Notes: generated from the sequence alone by a model not told the origin. A stretch of DNA of 64,000 nt from Haematococcus lacustris (GCA_030144725.1 JASKMD010000151.1:1-64000), one strand, 5' to 3'; counted from the stretch's first letter, positions 9,796 through 21,900 are shown. A program made the numbers and translations.

Positions 9796-9834
9796 ACCCT
9801 GAACTGGTGTCGTCGTCTGCCCGTGCAATCTTAA
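9796..9834 (+). repeat. Second copy of the LTR tail
   Basis: 39 bp identical to 9708-9746, offset 88 bp. It could be a tandem duplication in the LTR or the end of a second, nested LTR with the start of its internal region. Confidence 0.6.
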
Positions 9835-10480
9835 GACATTGGTGGCCGGAGGCATTTCCGCGCCGAGCAGCCTTTGCTGCCGTCGGACTGGCAAGTCGCG
9901 ATTACTTCCCAGGCAAGCACGGGGTGCTGTTTCTTAGTGCGTTTTGCATACAATGTCAACACATCAACCAAATCTGCTGACCTCCACAGGTGCTTGGCAG
10001 TTGTGAGGATCAGCATCAAACCCACAGCAGCCCAAGGGTCTTCCAAGCAGGAGTGCAGCAAGGGAATCAGCTCTTGAAAACAGTGAGCAAGAGGTGAGTA
10101 AGGTTGTAATTTACCTCACCTTGTCTAGGTCAGTTTGATATTCACGCGCACACTTGCGCAACGCATGACAGGCATGAACAGCTGAGGGTAACACACAACT
10201 GTCATGCGCCTTAGTTTCGAACTATTTCTTCTTTTTTCCAACCATGTTTTGTGGTGTGTGCCCCAAGACCTTGTCTTTGTGATTGTGTGTGCAGGATGCC
10301 AATAAATCACCCCCATCTCCATCACCGAGCAAGGCAGCAGCGGCGTAGAGCAGCAGCCAACAAGGAGGTAGCAAGGAGTCAGCAAGGCATGACATGGAGC
10401 TGGACGTTGTTGTTGTGTTGTGTTGTGTGTTGTTGTGTTGTGTCACCTTGTTGTTAGGGTACCCCCCCCCTCCCCCCTAA
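9835..10480. other. No gene seen
   Basis: Unique-looking sequence. It ends in T/G-rich runs (GTTGTTGTGTTGTG, 10400-10455) and a C7 tract near 10465. Confidence 0.4.
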
Positions 10481-10484
10481 AATC

Positions 10485-10640
10485 TAGCCCAGCCCGGCCC
10501 AGCCCAGCCCAGCCCAGCCTAGCCTAGCCTAGCCCAGCCCAGCCCACCCCAGCCCAGCCCACCCCAGCCCAGCCTAGCCTAGCCCAGCCCACCCCAGCCC
10601 AGCCTAGCTTAGCCCGCCCAGCCCAGCCCAGCCCAGCCTG
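10485..10640. repeat. Degenerate CCCAG/CCTAG pentamer tract
   Basis: About 30 imperfect units alternate CCCAG, CCTAG and CCACC. It is an older relative of the perfect array at 4041. With the T/G-rich and CATGCATGTG-containing sequence around it, this stretch resembles the interior of the CACTC element. Confidence 0.8.
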
Positions 10641-10726
10641 ATTTGGTACCATGGGGCATAGGCAGCAAGGCAAAGTGCTTAGCAGTCCCGTGGTGAGTGT
10701 TAGCTATAGCAAGGAGGTGCGACCAG

Positions 10727-11067
10727 CACTCCTACAATTTAGTCCCTGCGTTTGTCCCTGCGTTCTACCGACCTTGTCCGATCGGGCTGAAAATTTAATA
10801 GATGGCAGCTTTCAGAAAATAAAACACATTTTTCAAGAAAAATATTTGGAAGAAAAAGCTGTTGCGCTGTGGCCCGCAACCTATCCCTGCACTTATCCCT
10901 GCACCTACGCCCCAGGGCCACAGCGCAGCCGCCTTTGGTTTTTTCAAAATATATTTTCTGAAAAATATGTTTTATTTTCTGCAAACTACCATCTATCAAA
11001 ATTTCAGCCCGATCGGACAAGGTCGGTAGAACGCAGGGACAAACGCAGGGACTAAATTGTAGGAGTG
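10727..11067. mobile_element. 341-bp foldback MITE with CACTC...GAGTG ends
   Basis: The left end CACTCCTACAATTTAGTCCC (10727) and the complementary right end (to 11067) match essentially base for base for about 65 bp. They stay highly similar for over 130 bp on each side, so almost the whole element can fold into one hairpin. Even the centre pairs (GCGCTGTGGCCC / GGGCCACAGCGC). AG flanks both ends (10725-10726 and 11068-11069), a 2-bp target duplication. The CACTC ends and 2-bp duplication match the larger element at 2464-6596, suggesting the same transposase family. Confidence 0.88.
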
Positions 11068-11069
11068 AG

Positions 11070-11400
11070 TCCTTGCTTGTTGTGCACATAGCATAGGTGG
11101 TGTGTGAGGCATGAGTCATTGTGTTGTGGTGTGTTGTTGAGGTGGTGGTGTTGATGTGTACGAGTGGAGGTGTTGTGGTGTGGTGTTGCCACCTTTTTAC
11201 ATCAATGCATGTGCTTGGCATCAGCGATACATGTCTTCTGTAGTGGTGTTGCAAGGCGTTTGAGCATCGATACATGTATTTCTGTAATGATTTTGCGTGA
11301 CATGTGCCTGCTGAAGTTGAGGAAGAGGGTTGAGGCACCACGGCACATGTAACACTGAAAGCCAGAGCCATCCCGAGCCATCCCGACAACATATTGCCAA
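11070..11400. other. Diverged copy of the CACTC-element interior
   Basis: CATCAATGCATGTGCTTGGCAT and later ATACATGT blocks resemble 5700-6110. No gene is seen. Confidence 0.45.
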
Positions 11401-11795
11401 GTGATGATGTGGCGCTGTCATAAGGCAGCTTACATTTGCATAGAGTCATGCCGCAACGTCTGTGAGGTAAGGGGTGCCAGCTGGCTGACTTGTGCGCATA
11501 TTCACGAATTATATGCTCCATGCACTGACATGCAAGCAGGCGTACTGCACTTGTGCCCTTGGCTTACGGCGTGCGCAGAAGGATTGGCAGCCTCGTCTTA
11601 TGATGTGCGTGAGTCTTTTAGAAGCGGAAAGCACAGGTCAGGTTTGGGCGGGCGCCGATCTGAGCTAGTGTTTTGCGGACGGTGGGTGCCGCATACACCT
11701 GTTACACCCGACTGCATCAAAACTTTGTCGCGAGCTACACGGAGATTCGCGCCCCAGACCGTCTCACATTTGCGGGGCCAATGGCGGGGGTGACC

Positions 11796-11870
11796 AGTAG
11801 TATTATCTTGTGAAACCCCCAAGGCCAGGAGGTGTTGCCGTGTGTGTGCTTCATACGTTATGCCACCTAT
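11796..11870 (-). pseudogene. Retroelement endonuclease fragment cut by a TIR end
   Basis: The reverse complement matches 6947-7017 of the REL-endonuclease region with few differences (GIGGITYEAHTRQHLL, then LGVSQDNTT). The match stops at 11796. There the TIR word GGTCACCCCCGCCATTGG (read on the minus strand, 11776-11795) begins. A TIR element of the family seen at 59767-63153 therefore seems to have inserted into this fragment. Confidence 0.75.
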
Positions 11871-11879
11871 GCCCCCACA

Positions 11880-12240
11880 AACTAATATTAGTTCTCATAA
11901 TAGCTCATAATAGCTCATATTAGCTCCCGGTTTGCTCATATTAGCCCATATTCGCTCATATCAGCTCTCGATCAGCTCATACCAGCTACCGATAGCTCAT
12001 ATCAGCTCATATTAGCTGTGCACCTTGCTTTGAAGTGCGTTACAGAAAGTCCCGAACCCCTAGAGGGGGAGGGCGGCCTAGCAGCCTAACGGCTGACGGC
12101 TTAAGCGGTGTAAGCCACATCATCATATTAGCTCAAATCAGCTCATCTAAGCTCCCCGTACTAGCTCCCGCCGTTTTAGCTAATATTAGCGCTAATACTA
12201 GCTAATGCGCCACTTTTGGCTCGGAGCTAATATCAGCGGA
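11880..12240. repeat. AGCTCATATT-type short imperfect repeats
   Basis: More than fifteen loose copies of AGCTCATATTAGCTC occur, the word itself nearly palindromic. They are split by a different block at 12045-12115. AT-rich against the local background. No gene. Confidence 0.7.
12045..12118. repeat. Dispersed repeat, copy 1 (GGGCGGCCTAGCAGCCT)
   Basis: 12071-12116 resembles 23340-23390 (GGGCGGCC[T/A]AGCAGCCT[A/G]ACGGCTGA ... CGGTGTAA). This is probably part of a transposon end shared by the two places. Confidence 0.55.
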
Positions 12241-12244
12241 CACA

Positions 12245-13122
12245 CCCCTACTGGCTGTTATAGCTATTGTTAATGTTACCTAGGGGGGGGAACCGCCCTA
12301 GTTGCACTGCTACTGTTAGTGGGCGGTTCTTTCACGGCGTCACAGTAAACAGCATCCTGCCTCATACATGCCACACGCAACCTGAAGCCAAGAGTCATGC
12401 TCATTTTGAGGCCTAGGCAGAGCCCCCGTAGAGGCGACTGTGACCCTACCTCGGAGCATGTCGTGTGCTCTGACCCTGACGCTCAGCTGGTGCAATACGA
12501 GCGCATCATGGTGACGCCCCTGGCTCAATATTGAGAGTGTAGGCGACCAACACCATCGCTTTGCTGCTTGTGCACCCAGCTTGATAGAGTGTTGCAGAGA
12601 GCCCAAGCAGCTCCGGCCGCCCAAGCAGCTCCGGCCAAGCAGCCTGATAGTGTCAGTACTTCAGCTAAAGCCATCTCCTTCTAATGGTGTGCGCCACTTC
12701 ATGAGAAAAGTTGAGCAACTTGCAGACCAGTTTCTCAAGTGCACATGTGACCTGGAGGCCCAACATGAGGGCAAGCAAAGTCGGGACGCCCGCAAGCAAG
12801 CCTCTGGCAGGAGACGTCCAGCCATGCATTGCATGCAGGGAAATCACCGTATGCAGACATGGCCTGCCTAGTTGCCACGCACAGGGATTTCCTGCTGACC
12901 AACAGCTGCAACACCATACCTGCCCTACGCCTTCTCAACACCCTGTTTGTGCAATGCAATGCTCACACCCACAACTGCGGAATCGACGAGGATGGGCCTG
13001 CTCTCCCAGACATGCATGCTGCACTCCATGGCCTATTCCCCGTGCCATGCCCATGCCATGCCCATGCTACCATGGCTGTGTGGGACCCAGCTATGCCCAG
13101 GCTGCTGCATGGTGTGTGCGCT
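12245..13122. other. No gene seen; 3' flank of the minus-strand gene at 13123
   Basis: Short open frames exist on both strands but show no family motif or supported splice pattern. Part should be the 3' UTR of the gene ending at 13123. Confidence 0.4.
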
Positions 13123-16100
13123 TCATTCATGCTGTTGCCGGTACGCAGCATGGCTGCGCAGTGACAAGCGCCTGGCCGTGGCGTGTTGATGGCCAGAGCT
13201 GGGCACGCTGGCATCCTCCATCTCAACATCCTCTAGCACAGGCGCCTGCTTACTCAGCAGGCTGAAGCGCCGACTGCTCCGGCGGGGAGTGGCCTGGCTG
13301 CTGACCGCTGGCGAGGGGGCCATTGCAGCCGCAGCTGCTGCCAGGGCCGAGGCCGTGAGGCTGAGGTGGCGGTTGGCGCGGCTAGGGGAGGCTGGCTGGG
13401 TGGCGTAGGCTGGGGCTGTATCCTTGGTCTCCAGGCCGGCTCTGAGACGTAGGACCCGTCCAGTGGAGAGAGGGGTGAGGGAGACTGCCAGTGCTGCTGC
13501 CCCTAGCTCTTCAGCCGGGCAGGCTGTGTGAGGCTGCTGGTACTCAACAGGTGCCTCCACATAGGTGTTGAGGGGGAGGGGGGTGCAGGGGACCTCGGTG
13601 GAGTGGTGGGCAGGAAGGGTATGGAACTTGCAGATGGTGGTGAGGCGGGACGCCGTGGCCTGGCCAGCAGTGGTGACAGCCCGCAGGCCAGTGCCCAGGC
13701 TGGCCAGCAGGTTGGCGACAGCGGGGGGCATGCATGCTGCACAGCATTGGGTCGCTGTTGATGACATGCGCTGGCACAGTGGCTGCAGCTGAGCAGCCCA
13801 CACCCACAAGCCAAAAGCCAAGGCAGCTGCGGCGACAGCTGACGGTTGGGCTTGCAGCCAGCGAAGCAGCCGGGTGCACGCAGCAGCGAGTGTGGATGTG
13901 AGGGAGGTGGTGAGCTGCCTGAAGCCAGACAGCATGTGTCGACTCAGTGCTGGGCCCCAATGGGGGCGCATGATTGCAAGGCAGCATGTCAGTACAGCCA
14001 GGCTTGCAGCACACAGCATGCCTGTGGCAATGCGTGCCCTCCTCGCTGCTGCCTGGCGTGCTGCAGCTGCGGTCACAGCTTCAGCCGCCAGACGTGCCTG
14101 CTCTGCCCTCTCTGCTTCTGCTGCTACCCTGGCCTGCGCTGCCGCCTCTGCCTCAGCCGCAAGACGGGCCTGCTCTGCCATGTCAGCTTCAAGTTCCAGT
14201 CGAGCTTGCTCAGCCGCTTCAGCTGCCAGGCGCAACTCCTCAGCTTCAACTGCCAGACGAGCCTTTTCAGCCTTCTCCACCTCAATCGCAATCCTTGCCC
14301 GCTCAGCCTCTAGTCGTGCCTGCTCAGCAGCATGGGCCTGGGCCAGCTCAGCAGCTGCTGCAGCCTCTGCCGCCAGCCTTGCCTCCTCCAGAGCTTGAGC
14401 CATGTGCTGAGCTGTCAACGCCTTCACAGCTTCTGCCGCCTGCTGGGCGTGTTCTGCTTGCAGGGCTCGAGCCACGGCTGCCTGCACAGTCTCAGCTGCT
14501 GCTCGGGCCTCATCCAGTGCTGCCTGCTCGGCAGATCGGCGGGCCAGCTCAGCAGCAGCCTGGGCTGCTCGGGCCTCTTGAGCTTCCATGAGCGCTTGCT
14601 TGGCCAAGAGGCGGAGGGCGGCAGCATCCTCACTCAGGCTGGACAAGCTGTCAACCAGCAGCCTGCTGTTGGCAGCAGCCGGCAAGCCCAGCTGTTGGTC
14701 GCCAGGGATCTGCCCATACAGCCATGCGCTGTCGGCCTTGCTGAAGCACACAGGGCGTGGGGGGATGAGAAGAGCAGCCTCATACAGGGCGGTGGTTGAG
14801 CAGCGCAGCGGTGCAGCGGCGGGCGCAGGCGCTTGCAGAGTGGCCTGAGGGGAGGGCGGCACAGGGGAGGTTACCAACAGCTGAGTAGTACGTCCCAGGA
14901 AGGGTGACCTGCACAAGTGTGACGATCAACATCACACTGTCTTAGTATGCGGTCTGATCAGATACCACCAGATATGATGCACAGCCGTGATACACGCCAG
15001 TCTGCCAGCTGTGAGTGCATGTCTTGGCTAGCCCATCACCAGGCTGCACAACAACAGTCTGGACAGTGTGAGGCAGTGGCAGACCTAGCCATGCAGCGTG
15101 CTTGCCCTTGTAGCAAAAGCTGTGATATCAATGCCAATTAGGGCGTGTCTTTCTCCGCCCTTGTAGCAAAAGCATTGATGTGGAGGTGCTGATGGTGCTG
15201 CTGTGCAGTGCAGTTGCGCAGATGGAGTTGTTTGCGTGCAGGGAAACACTGCACTGCTGATGGTGGTAATGGGTGTGGGCTTGCAGCAACTGACCTCAGT
15301 GCGCCCCGCATCAGGGCACCCAGGGTGAGGAGCAGGACAAACGCGATGCTGAGCCCAGGCCGGCACAGTGTGCGTGGCTTGGCTGGCTGCCTGGGTGGCT
15401 GTCCCGTGGCAGGCGTAGGCACAGGCTGCTGGTCCTGCCCCTGGGTGCTGTGGCATGGGAGGTGTTGCTGTTGCTGGTCCTGGAGTACTCCCCTCAGCCG
15501 CCAGCCTGGCATGGCTGCTGGGCATGGCAGTGACTGCTGCACCTGGCCCTGCAGCACCCCGGCTGCCTCCCACTGAGCAGGCTGAGGGGTCTGGTCGCCT
15601 CCATTCACATCAGAGTCAGTGGACAGCACGGCCAGCTTGGCCTGCTTTTGCGGGCTGCTCAAGGTGCTGCCAGGCACGTCTGGCCAGCTTTGGCATGGGA
15701 GCACAGGTTTGGGCATAGAGGTGAAGACAGGGCGGGCTTTGGGAGGTTGTGGTGGTGAGCCTAGCAGCCCTGCTGGCTCGCCTGCTGCCTCAATGGCGCT
15801 GGCCAGGTTGCGGCGTTCCAGGCTGGCAGGAAGGGGCTGCGTGCTAGCAACAGGGTCTCCCAGCATGCCCACTGCACCGTGTTGGTGAGCGCGGTCTGGC
15901 ACTGCTGCTGCTGGTAAGAGCTGTGCGGTCCCGCACAGTGAACGGATGCTGCTGCGGGGCGTTTGCTGTGACACGGGGTCTGTGCGACCAGCAACACCAG
16001 CTGCTTGCAGCCCAGTGCTACGCAGGCGATCAGCCAGAGAGGGAGGAGCCGTGCCTGTGCTGCTGCGCATGGTGCCAGGCCTGCTGTGCACCATGCCAGC

Positions 16101-18696
16101 AACACTCCTTTCTGCCACACTGCTGCTGAGGCCGTCACCATTCCGGGCTGAGGGCAGGCTGTGCTGGCCGTGCTTACAGCTGCTGCGTCTGCTGTGGGTG
16201 CCGCGCCGTCCCTTTGCTGCCAGCAAGTGCTCAAGGTCAAAGCTAGCTTCCACAGCAAGGGGGGGCAGGCCCTCCCAGTCCCTAGCCTCACCGGCTGCCT
16301 CTGAGGCTGCTGCTGCAGCAGCTGTGTCCGGGGAAGCTGTGCAGTAGCTGTCCTGCCCAGTGCCCTCAGAGTCAGCATCACTGCCGTGGTGTGTGTTGCA
16401 GGCTACAGGGTCTGCTGCTCGCGCAGCCCGGGCCCTAGCACAGCCGTACCGCTGCAGCGCCTTGTCTAGGCCGTTGATCAGGGGCGTGACCAGGCCAGGA
16501 GCCAGCTTCAAGGGCGGATGCTCTTCAGCAGCTGCTGCAGAGCTGTGGGTGGACAAGCGCCTGGGGCTGACGCTAGAACCGCCCCAACTGCCTGGGGTTG
16601 GGGCATGGCTGGCTGTGCTGCCAAAGGCCATCTCGTGTGCGCTGAGCGGGGTGGGAGCATGGGCTGCAGAGGCTGCACGTGGGTAGTGGCAGGCACTGGC
16701 TGCAGTGGGCCCCTCCCTGGAGGTGCTGCACTGCAGGGAGGAGATCAGAGCCCGGGGGGTGGCCATGACCAGAAGGGGGGAGCAGGAGGTTGGGCCTGCC
16801 CCCATGGCCAGGCTGCCTGGAGCTGGGCTAGCGCAGCTGTTCACGACTGTGTGTGGAGCGGTGGCGGTGATGGTGCTGTGATGCTTGTCACACACTGGTG
16901 TGGAGACAGCGTCTGAGTTGGTTGGGAAGAGGGGGTAGGGCGCATGACGGGGTAGAGGGAAAGGCGAGGGTGACACTGTTGGAGGAGGGGCAGCGCGCTG
17001 CATAGTGCTCTGCATGGGTGAGCCAGGCGCTGCGTCCCTGCAGGCAATGCCAGCAGCAAGGGCAGCGTCAGCAACAACCAGATCAGCTAGGTGTTGCGGA
17101 CTGCAGAAATGGAGGTCAGAAGCCCTGCTAGAACAATGCTAGCACAAACTAGCGAACAAGTGGCGAGGCTGCGGAGCAGATCGTCTGCCATGGCTGCAGC
17201 CAGACCCACCTGGCAGTGAAGACTGGGTTTTCAAACAAGCGGCCGGCAGCATCTGGGTTTGGGGAGGCAGGCGAGGTTGGCTGTGGTTTGAGAAGAGGGT
17301 GTGTCACGCTGGCAGCACCGGCAATGACCTGCTTCCTGAAGTGCTGTTGGGGATGTGGCGATGGTGAGGCATAGATGCACGATCCAGGAGACGTCAGGTC
17401 GCCGTCAGAGGGTGATGCCCAGCGCCGCCGCTCTGACGTGCCACAGCTACCAGCCTCTGAGCCAGCCACTGGTGACCGCAAGCCAGGTCGCTGCTGTGCC
17501 CCAGCCTCCTGCACACGATGGTGCTCAGGCGTAGTGGCTGACGGGCTGTGGCGCTCAGGGGGCGAAGATCGGCCTCGTCGCCTGGCTTGGCCTGGCCTGT
17601 GCTGGCAGCAGGGTGTGACATCCTGGCTCCGCTGCTGCCGTTGCAGGGTCTTGCCGCCCTCATAGGATTGCCGCCTGTGGCGAGTTGCACTGTTTGGCTG
17701 GACGCAGGCCTGACCGGGCAAGGGGGAGGGCCTGAACCATTTTTGCATGCTGCCGCGAGCACTGCCTTGCGTGTTGGGGGTGGAGCGCAAAGACGCTTGC
17801 CACGCGAACTGCTGAGGGGACGGCTGCACAGCGCTGGCGGTGGCAGACGGAGTACAGCCAGCACCTTCAGCCTGCCTGGTGTCCAATGACAACAGGGATG
17901 CTATGACGTCAGGGGTCCCACCCGCATGTTGCCTGTGCTGCTGATTGTAGGCGGTAGGCACCTCGTGTAATTGGCTGTCAACATCCAAAAGATCAGCTCC
18001 ATTATTAGGCATTGTAGACCTTCCCTGGGAGCACATTGGGCTGTGAATGCCTGCGCTTGCACATGCTGACTGGTGGTAGGTGATGTTGGCTAAGTTTTGA
18101 GAGCAAGCATCTGCCACGCTTGATGTGCTGCATGAGGGTGGGGTATGTGGCAGGCCCGCAGCTGCGACAGCGGGCTCGCTGTGTGGCAGCTCAGGAGTGG
18201 CAGCTGAGCGCCAGGAGCTGTGGGGTTTATAGTCATCAATGCTGACTGGAAGGCTCCCTTGCACTGGTCCAGGTAGGGTTGAGGTGGCGCCCTCGTTAAC
18301 ACCAGCTGCTGCACGCCACGCCCCAGGTGTCAGGCAATCGAGTCCGGGTACAGGCACGCGCGCTGTAGACACCTGGGGAGCGTACAGGCATTGGGTTGGT
18401 TACAGGAAGCGTGGGGCCTGTTGTGAATAACTAACCTTTGACCGGAGTGGCTTCAGAGATGGGAGCGTTACCGATGTGCTCAAAGGAGACGCTGGGGATG
18501 ATGCGCTGCTGTCGTCGGAAGAAAACAGGACGGGTGCAGCCCGGCCCGTTGACCGCTGCGAAACAGTATGGCTACCATACGTTATTATACTCTTGAAATA
18601 GAAAGCACGGGAGGCTGCATTGTCGCAAACCTGCTGAGACCGATTGATTCCTGCGAACTCTGGCATTGATATCTGGGCGCTTACAGTGTCATTCAC
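13123..18696 (-). CDS. Large Ser/Pro/Ala-rich protein with coiled coil and membrane segments
   Basis: The four-exon model is 18696-18436, 17210-18372, 15295-17037, 13123-14908. All junctions are GT-AG (AAAG/GTTAGT, CCAG/GTGGGT, TGAG/GTCAGT; acceptors CCCCAG, CTGCAG, GTGCAG) and the phases 0, 2, 2 agree, giving 1650 residues. The first half is low complexity with RRxS-type basic sites. A hydrophobic segment (IAFVLLLTLGALM) lies at about residue 1040. An alanine-rich coiled coil spans about 1140-1345, with repeats such as AEQARLAAEAE. Hydrophobic segments follow at about 1345-1368 (MLCAASLAVLTCCLAIM) and 1410-1428. The tail carries RRSSRRFSLL, the acidic EDVEMED and ARRLSLRS. I do not recognise the family. 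A membrane-anchored scaffold, perhaps at the nuclear envelope, is a guess. The gene ends before the retroelement zone and follows the gene at 18957. Confidence 0.65.
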
Positions 18697-18949
18697 GATA
18701 GGTGCATAGCAACAACCGAGCTGTGTTTCTGTCGTGTACTTTCCAATGTTCCGTTATGCCGTTGTACATGCAACAGAGTGCCCCTTCTAGGCTCTATGCA
18801 GCAAGAGCAACGATAAACGATAAAATAGACCGTCGCTGTTGCCGGCTTTCGACATTAAAACGGACTCCCAACGGGGTTCCATCCTTCCTCACTCCGACAA
18901 CCAGTTGACATGAGCCCCTGGCTGACCGTGTGGCTTTAAGCGGCTTGCG
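18697..18949. other. Short intergenic gap between two minus-strand genes
   Basis: About 250 bp separate the start at 18696 from the end of the upstream gene. It should hold the promoter of the large coiled-coil gene. No clear box is visible. Confidence 0.4.
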
Positions 18950-18954
18950 TTACA
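18950..18954 (-). terminator. TGTAA polyadenylation signal
   Basis: TGTAA on the minus strand, only 2 nt after the stop codon at 18957. TGTAA is the usual poly(A) signal of chlorophyte nuclear genes. The extreme closeness leaves a very short 3' UTR. Confidence 0.5.
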
Positions 18955-18956
18955 TC

Positions 18957-21900
18957 TCAATCATCATCTCCATGCCATGTGTTCTCAACCGTCTTGTTGA
19001 TCTCTTCTCGCCTCATTTGCTCTCTGTGCACTTCATCGGTGCGCAGCAAAGCTGCAACGGTTGCTTGGTCCACGTTGCTGTTCAAGAGGTCCAGGACCAC
19101 CTGCATGCCCGCACACACACAGCACATGCATGTTTAGTCACCTGTGTTACCATCATCAAAACCGTCATGATCAGCAGCAGCAGCAGCACGTGGCATTTGC
19201 CAATTGTAGGCTTCGTGGTATGGTTGTGCCATTCCCTGGCTCCCCCGCGTGGCCTTCCCCCTCCTGGCCTCCATTGGCCCTGGCCCCTGCTGACCCTGGC
19301 CCTGGCCTCTGCGGTCACCTGCCCTGACGACCCAGGGCTCAGGGATGTCATGCAGTTAGTGTCCCCTGCTGTTCTTGAACATGTACTGCTGCTGCTGTCC
19401 TGAATGTGTTGCTGCTGCTGTTCTTCCATGCTGGCACTTTGATTGCCATGCTGGGAAGGTACTGGTGATGACAACGGTCATGGTTTTGGTCACCACCCCA
19501 GCCACACCTCCTGTTCCAGCATGGGCAGATCCTCTGGCTTGCCCAAGTGCCCGATGCGCTCCAAGAAGTCCTCCGTCTCCTCAATGTAGTGCACACCCAT
19601 GACGTTTGGCAAGTCTGCCACCAGCAGAGGGTTGTCCACATACGCCTGGCATAAGGGGCAGAACACAGCACCAGGTATGCTGTGGAAACCAGCTTGCACT
19701 GGCTGGTGCCACTTCTTGCCACTGGCCCTCCTCCCAGTGTGAGCATGCATGCCATGAAAGCAGGTGGCGGCAGGAGAGGCGCCATGCATGACAGGCTGTA
19801 GCATGGTGAGCTGCAGCCATGCCACAGCTCAGTGTCAAGTACGCCCCACTGAACAATACTAGGTCACTGCAGCTAAGTTCAGCGCAGTGGTGGTGATGGC
19901 CTGCCAGGTAGCTCTGCAAGCGGCCCCATTGATAAGCATATAGCGCTGACAATGTTGCTTGCCAAGGCCGTTGACACTGACACTACCACATGCCATTCTT
20001 GCATGGCACTGCTGCAGCCTCATGCTGCAGGCACCATCACATGTCACCATGATAAGTGTTTAGCTCAGGCAGCAAGTGCATTACTGAGCGCGTGACTAGG
20101 GAACTCCTGCTGCGAAAAGCCCTGGACTGGCCTGCAGCCTGCGCTGTGAGGAGAGGTTGACATGCTTCCTGCAGCCAAAGAGTGTGTGCTATGGGCTGGT
20201 TTGCAGCCTATAACCTGCCCTTGTGGGCTGGGTTAGGGTCCTGCCTGGCTGGGGTAGTGGGGCCCTGTGTGCTGGGGTGTGGGGTTGCTGCCTGCAGCCA
20301 GGGGTGTGTGCTGTTTTGCCGCCTGCCGCCTGTGCTGTGTGCTGTTGCTGGCCTACTGCCTGCCGCCCAGCAGCCCCACTGTTCCCCAGCAGCACCTGGT
20401 ACTCCTCTGGCTTGCAGGCGTTGCCATTCTGAGTGATGAGGGCGTACACCTCCTCATGGCTGAACTCTCGTTCCTGCCACTGGTACTGGAACCCCCGCAC
20501 GTCGTTGCTGTTGTCCGCGTACACTGCTTTCCCTACCTTGCTCTGCATACAGGCAATGGCCAGCTGGCTCTGTGGCTCACTGCACTGCCACATGGGCATG
20601 GCACACAGCATGCAGTCTGCCACCACTTGGTCGGCCCACAGCACAGATCAAACGGCTCATGGGCAGCCCTGCCCACTGCAACCATGCGGGCAGGTTCAGC
20701 ACATGCTGAACAACACCAAAAGGCAGCCCATGATTGGACAGAGGGTTCAGAACTTTCACGGAGTGCCATTGCCGCTTGCAGCTGCTTCACTGATGCCTCG
20801 TGCAAAGAGACCTGTACGCCTACGCCAATGACACTGGGCTGGCTGTGCTGCCAATAGGCAATTCCATGTCATGATGGTAGAGAAATAGTACCCCACACGG
20901 TCCCCTGCAGCCGCCATGTGAGGCCTGGCCTGCACTAGCCAGCAGCTCTGTCCCAGAAAGCCCTGCAGCTCCAGCTGCAGTACCTGCTGATCCATGCGCC
21001 TGCTGATCCACGTGCCTGCTGTAACTTGCAACAGCACCAGCTTCCTGCGAGCCCTGCCCGCACCTGCCGCCGCCTCCACTCAATGTCCATCAGCTCCCTG
21101 TACCGCTTCTTCTCTGCCCTGGCACGGATGTCCCACACACTAAGCTGGGGGTTCTCCTCCTCCTTCTCAGGGCTAACTGGCGGGTCGTCCCACACATCCA
21201 CATGGTTCCGGAATGTCTACACGATGACGTCAGGAGGTGCGGCCAGCAACACCTCAGCCGTGTGCTTGCTTGGCAGTGATGCATCACACCAGATGGTCAC
21301 ACCCCTGCATGCTGGATGTCAGGGACTGCAGCAACACCGGCAGTGTCCAATTCATCTACTCATTGGCAGACGCCATGTGATGAACGAAGAAGTTGTGCTT
21401 GGCCTGTGTGTGATGCTGCACAGTGCGAGCTAGACATGCCCGATGTTAAGATGAGATGGTGCCCCAAGGTTCTAAATGGTGCCCCAATAATACTAAAGAT
21501 GTTCCCTAGTCTACTGCCCATCAATCATGCAAATTTGCCTGCCTGCCTGCCTGCTGGCCGGCCTTCCTGCCCACCCCTTGCTCTATCCCTTGGCATGGAC
21601 GGTTTAGTTCCATGTGTGTGAGGGTGAGCTGGTGAGAGAGTGTGTGAGATGGTGTGCGTGCGCTTATGGTGCTTGCAGCATCACCCTAGCTGCATGCTTA
21701 CCTGTGCTGGAAGGAAGTTCACCACGTCAGGCCGGTCTTCAATCTTGCGCATGGCTTCAATCATTTTAAAGCCACGCTCAGAACCATATGTCCAGTTGCC
21801 AGCTACATCAAAGGCACCATCCCCCTCCAGCCCTTCAGCCTCAAGGTCCCAGCGTGTGTAGTTCCAGAACTCCTCCCAATCCGTGACTTGCTTATGCCAG

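Noticed and set aside
13874..14591. Alanine- and leucine-rich plus-strand frames
   Set aside because: Antisense shadows of the coiled-coil exon of the minus-strand gene.
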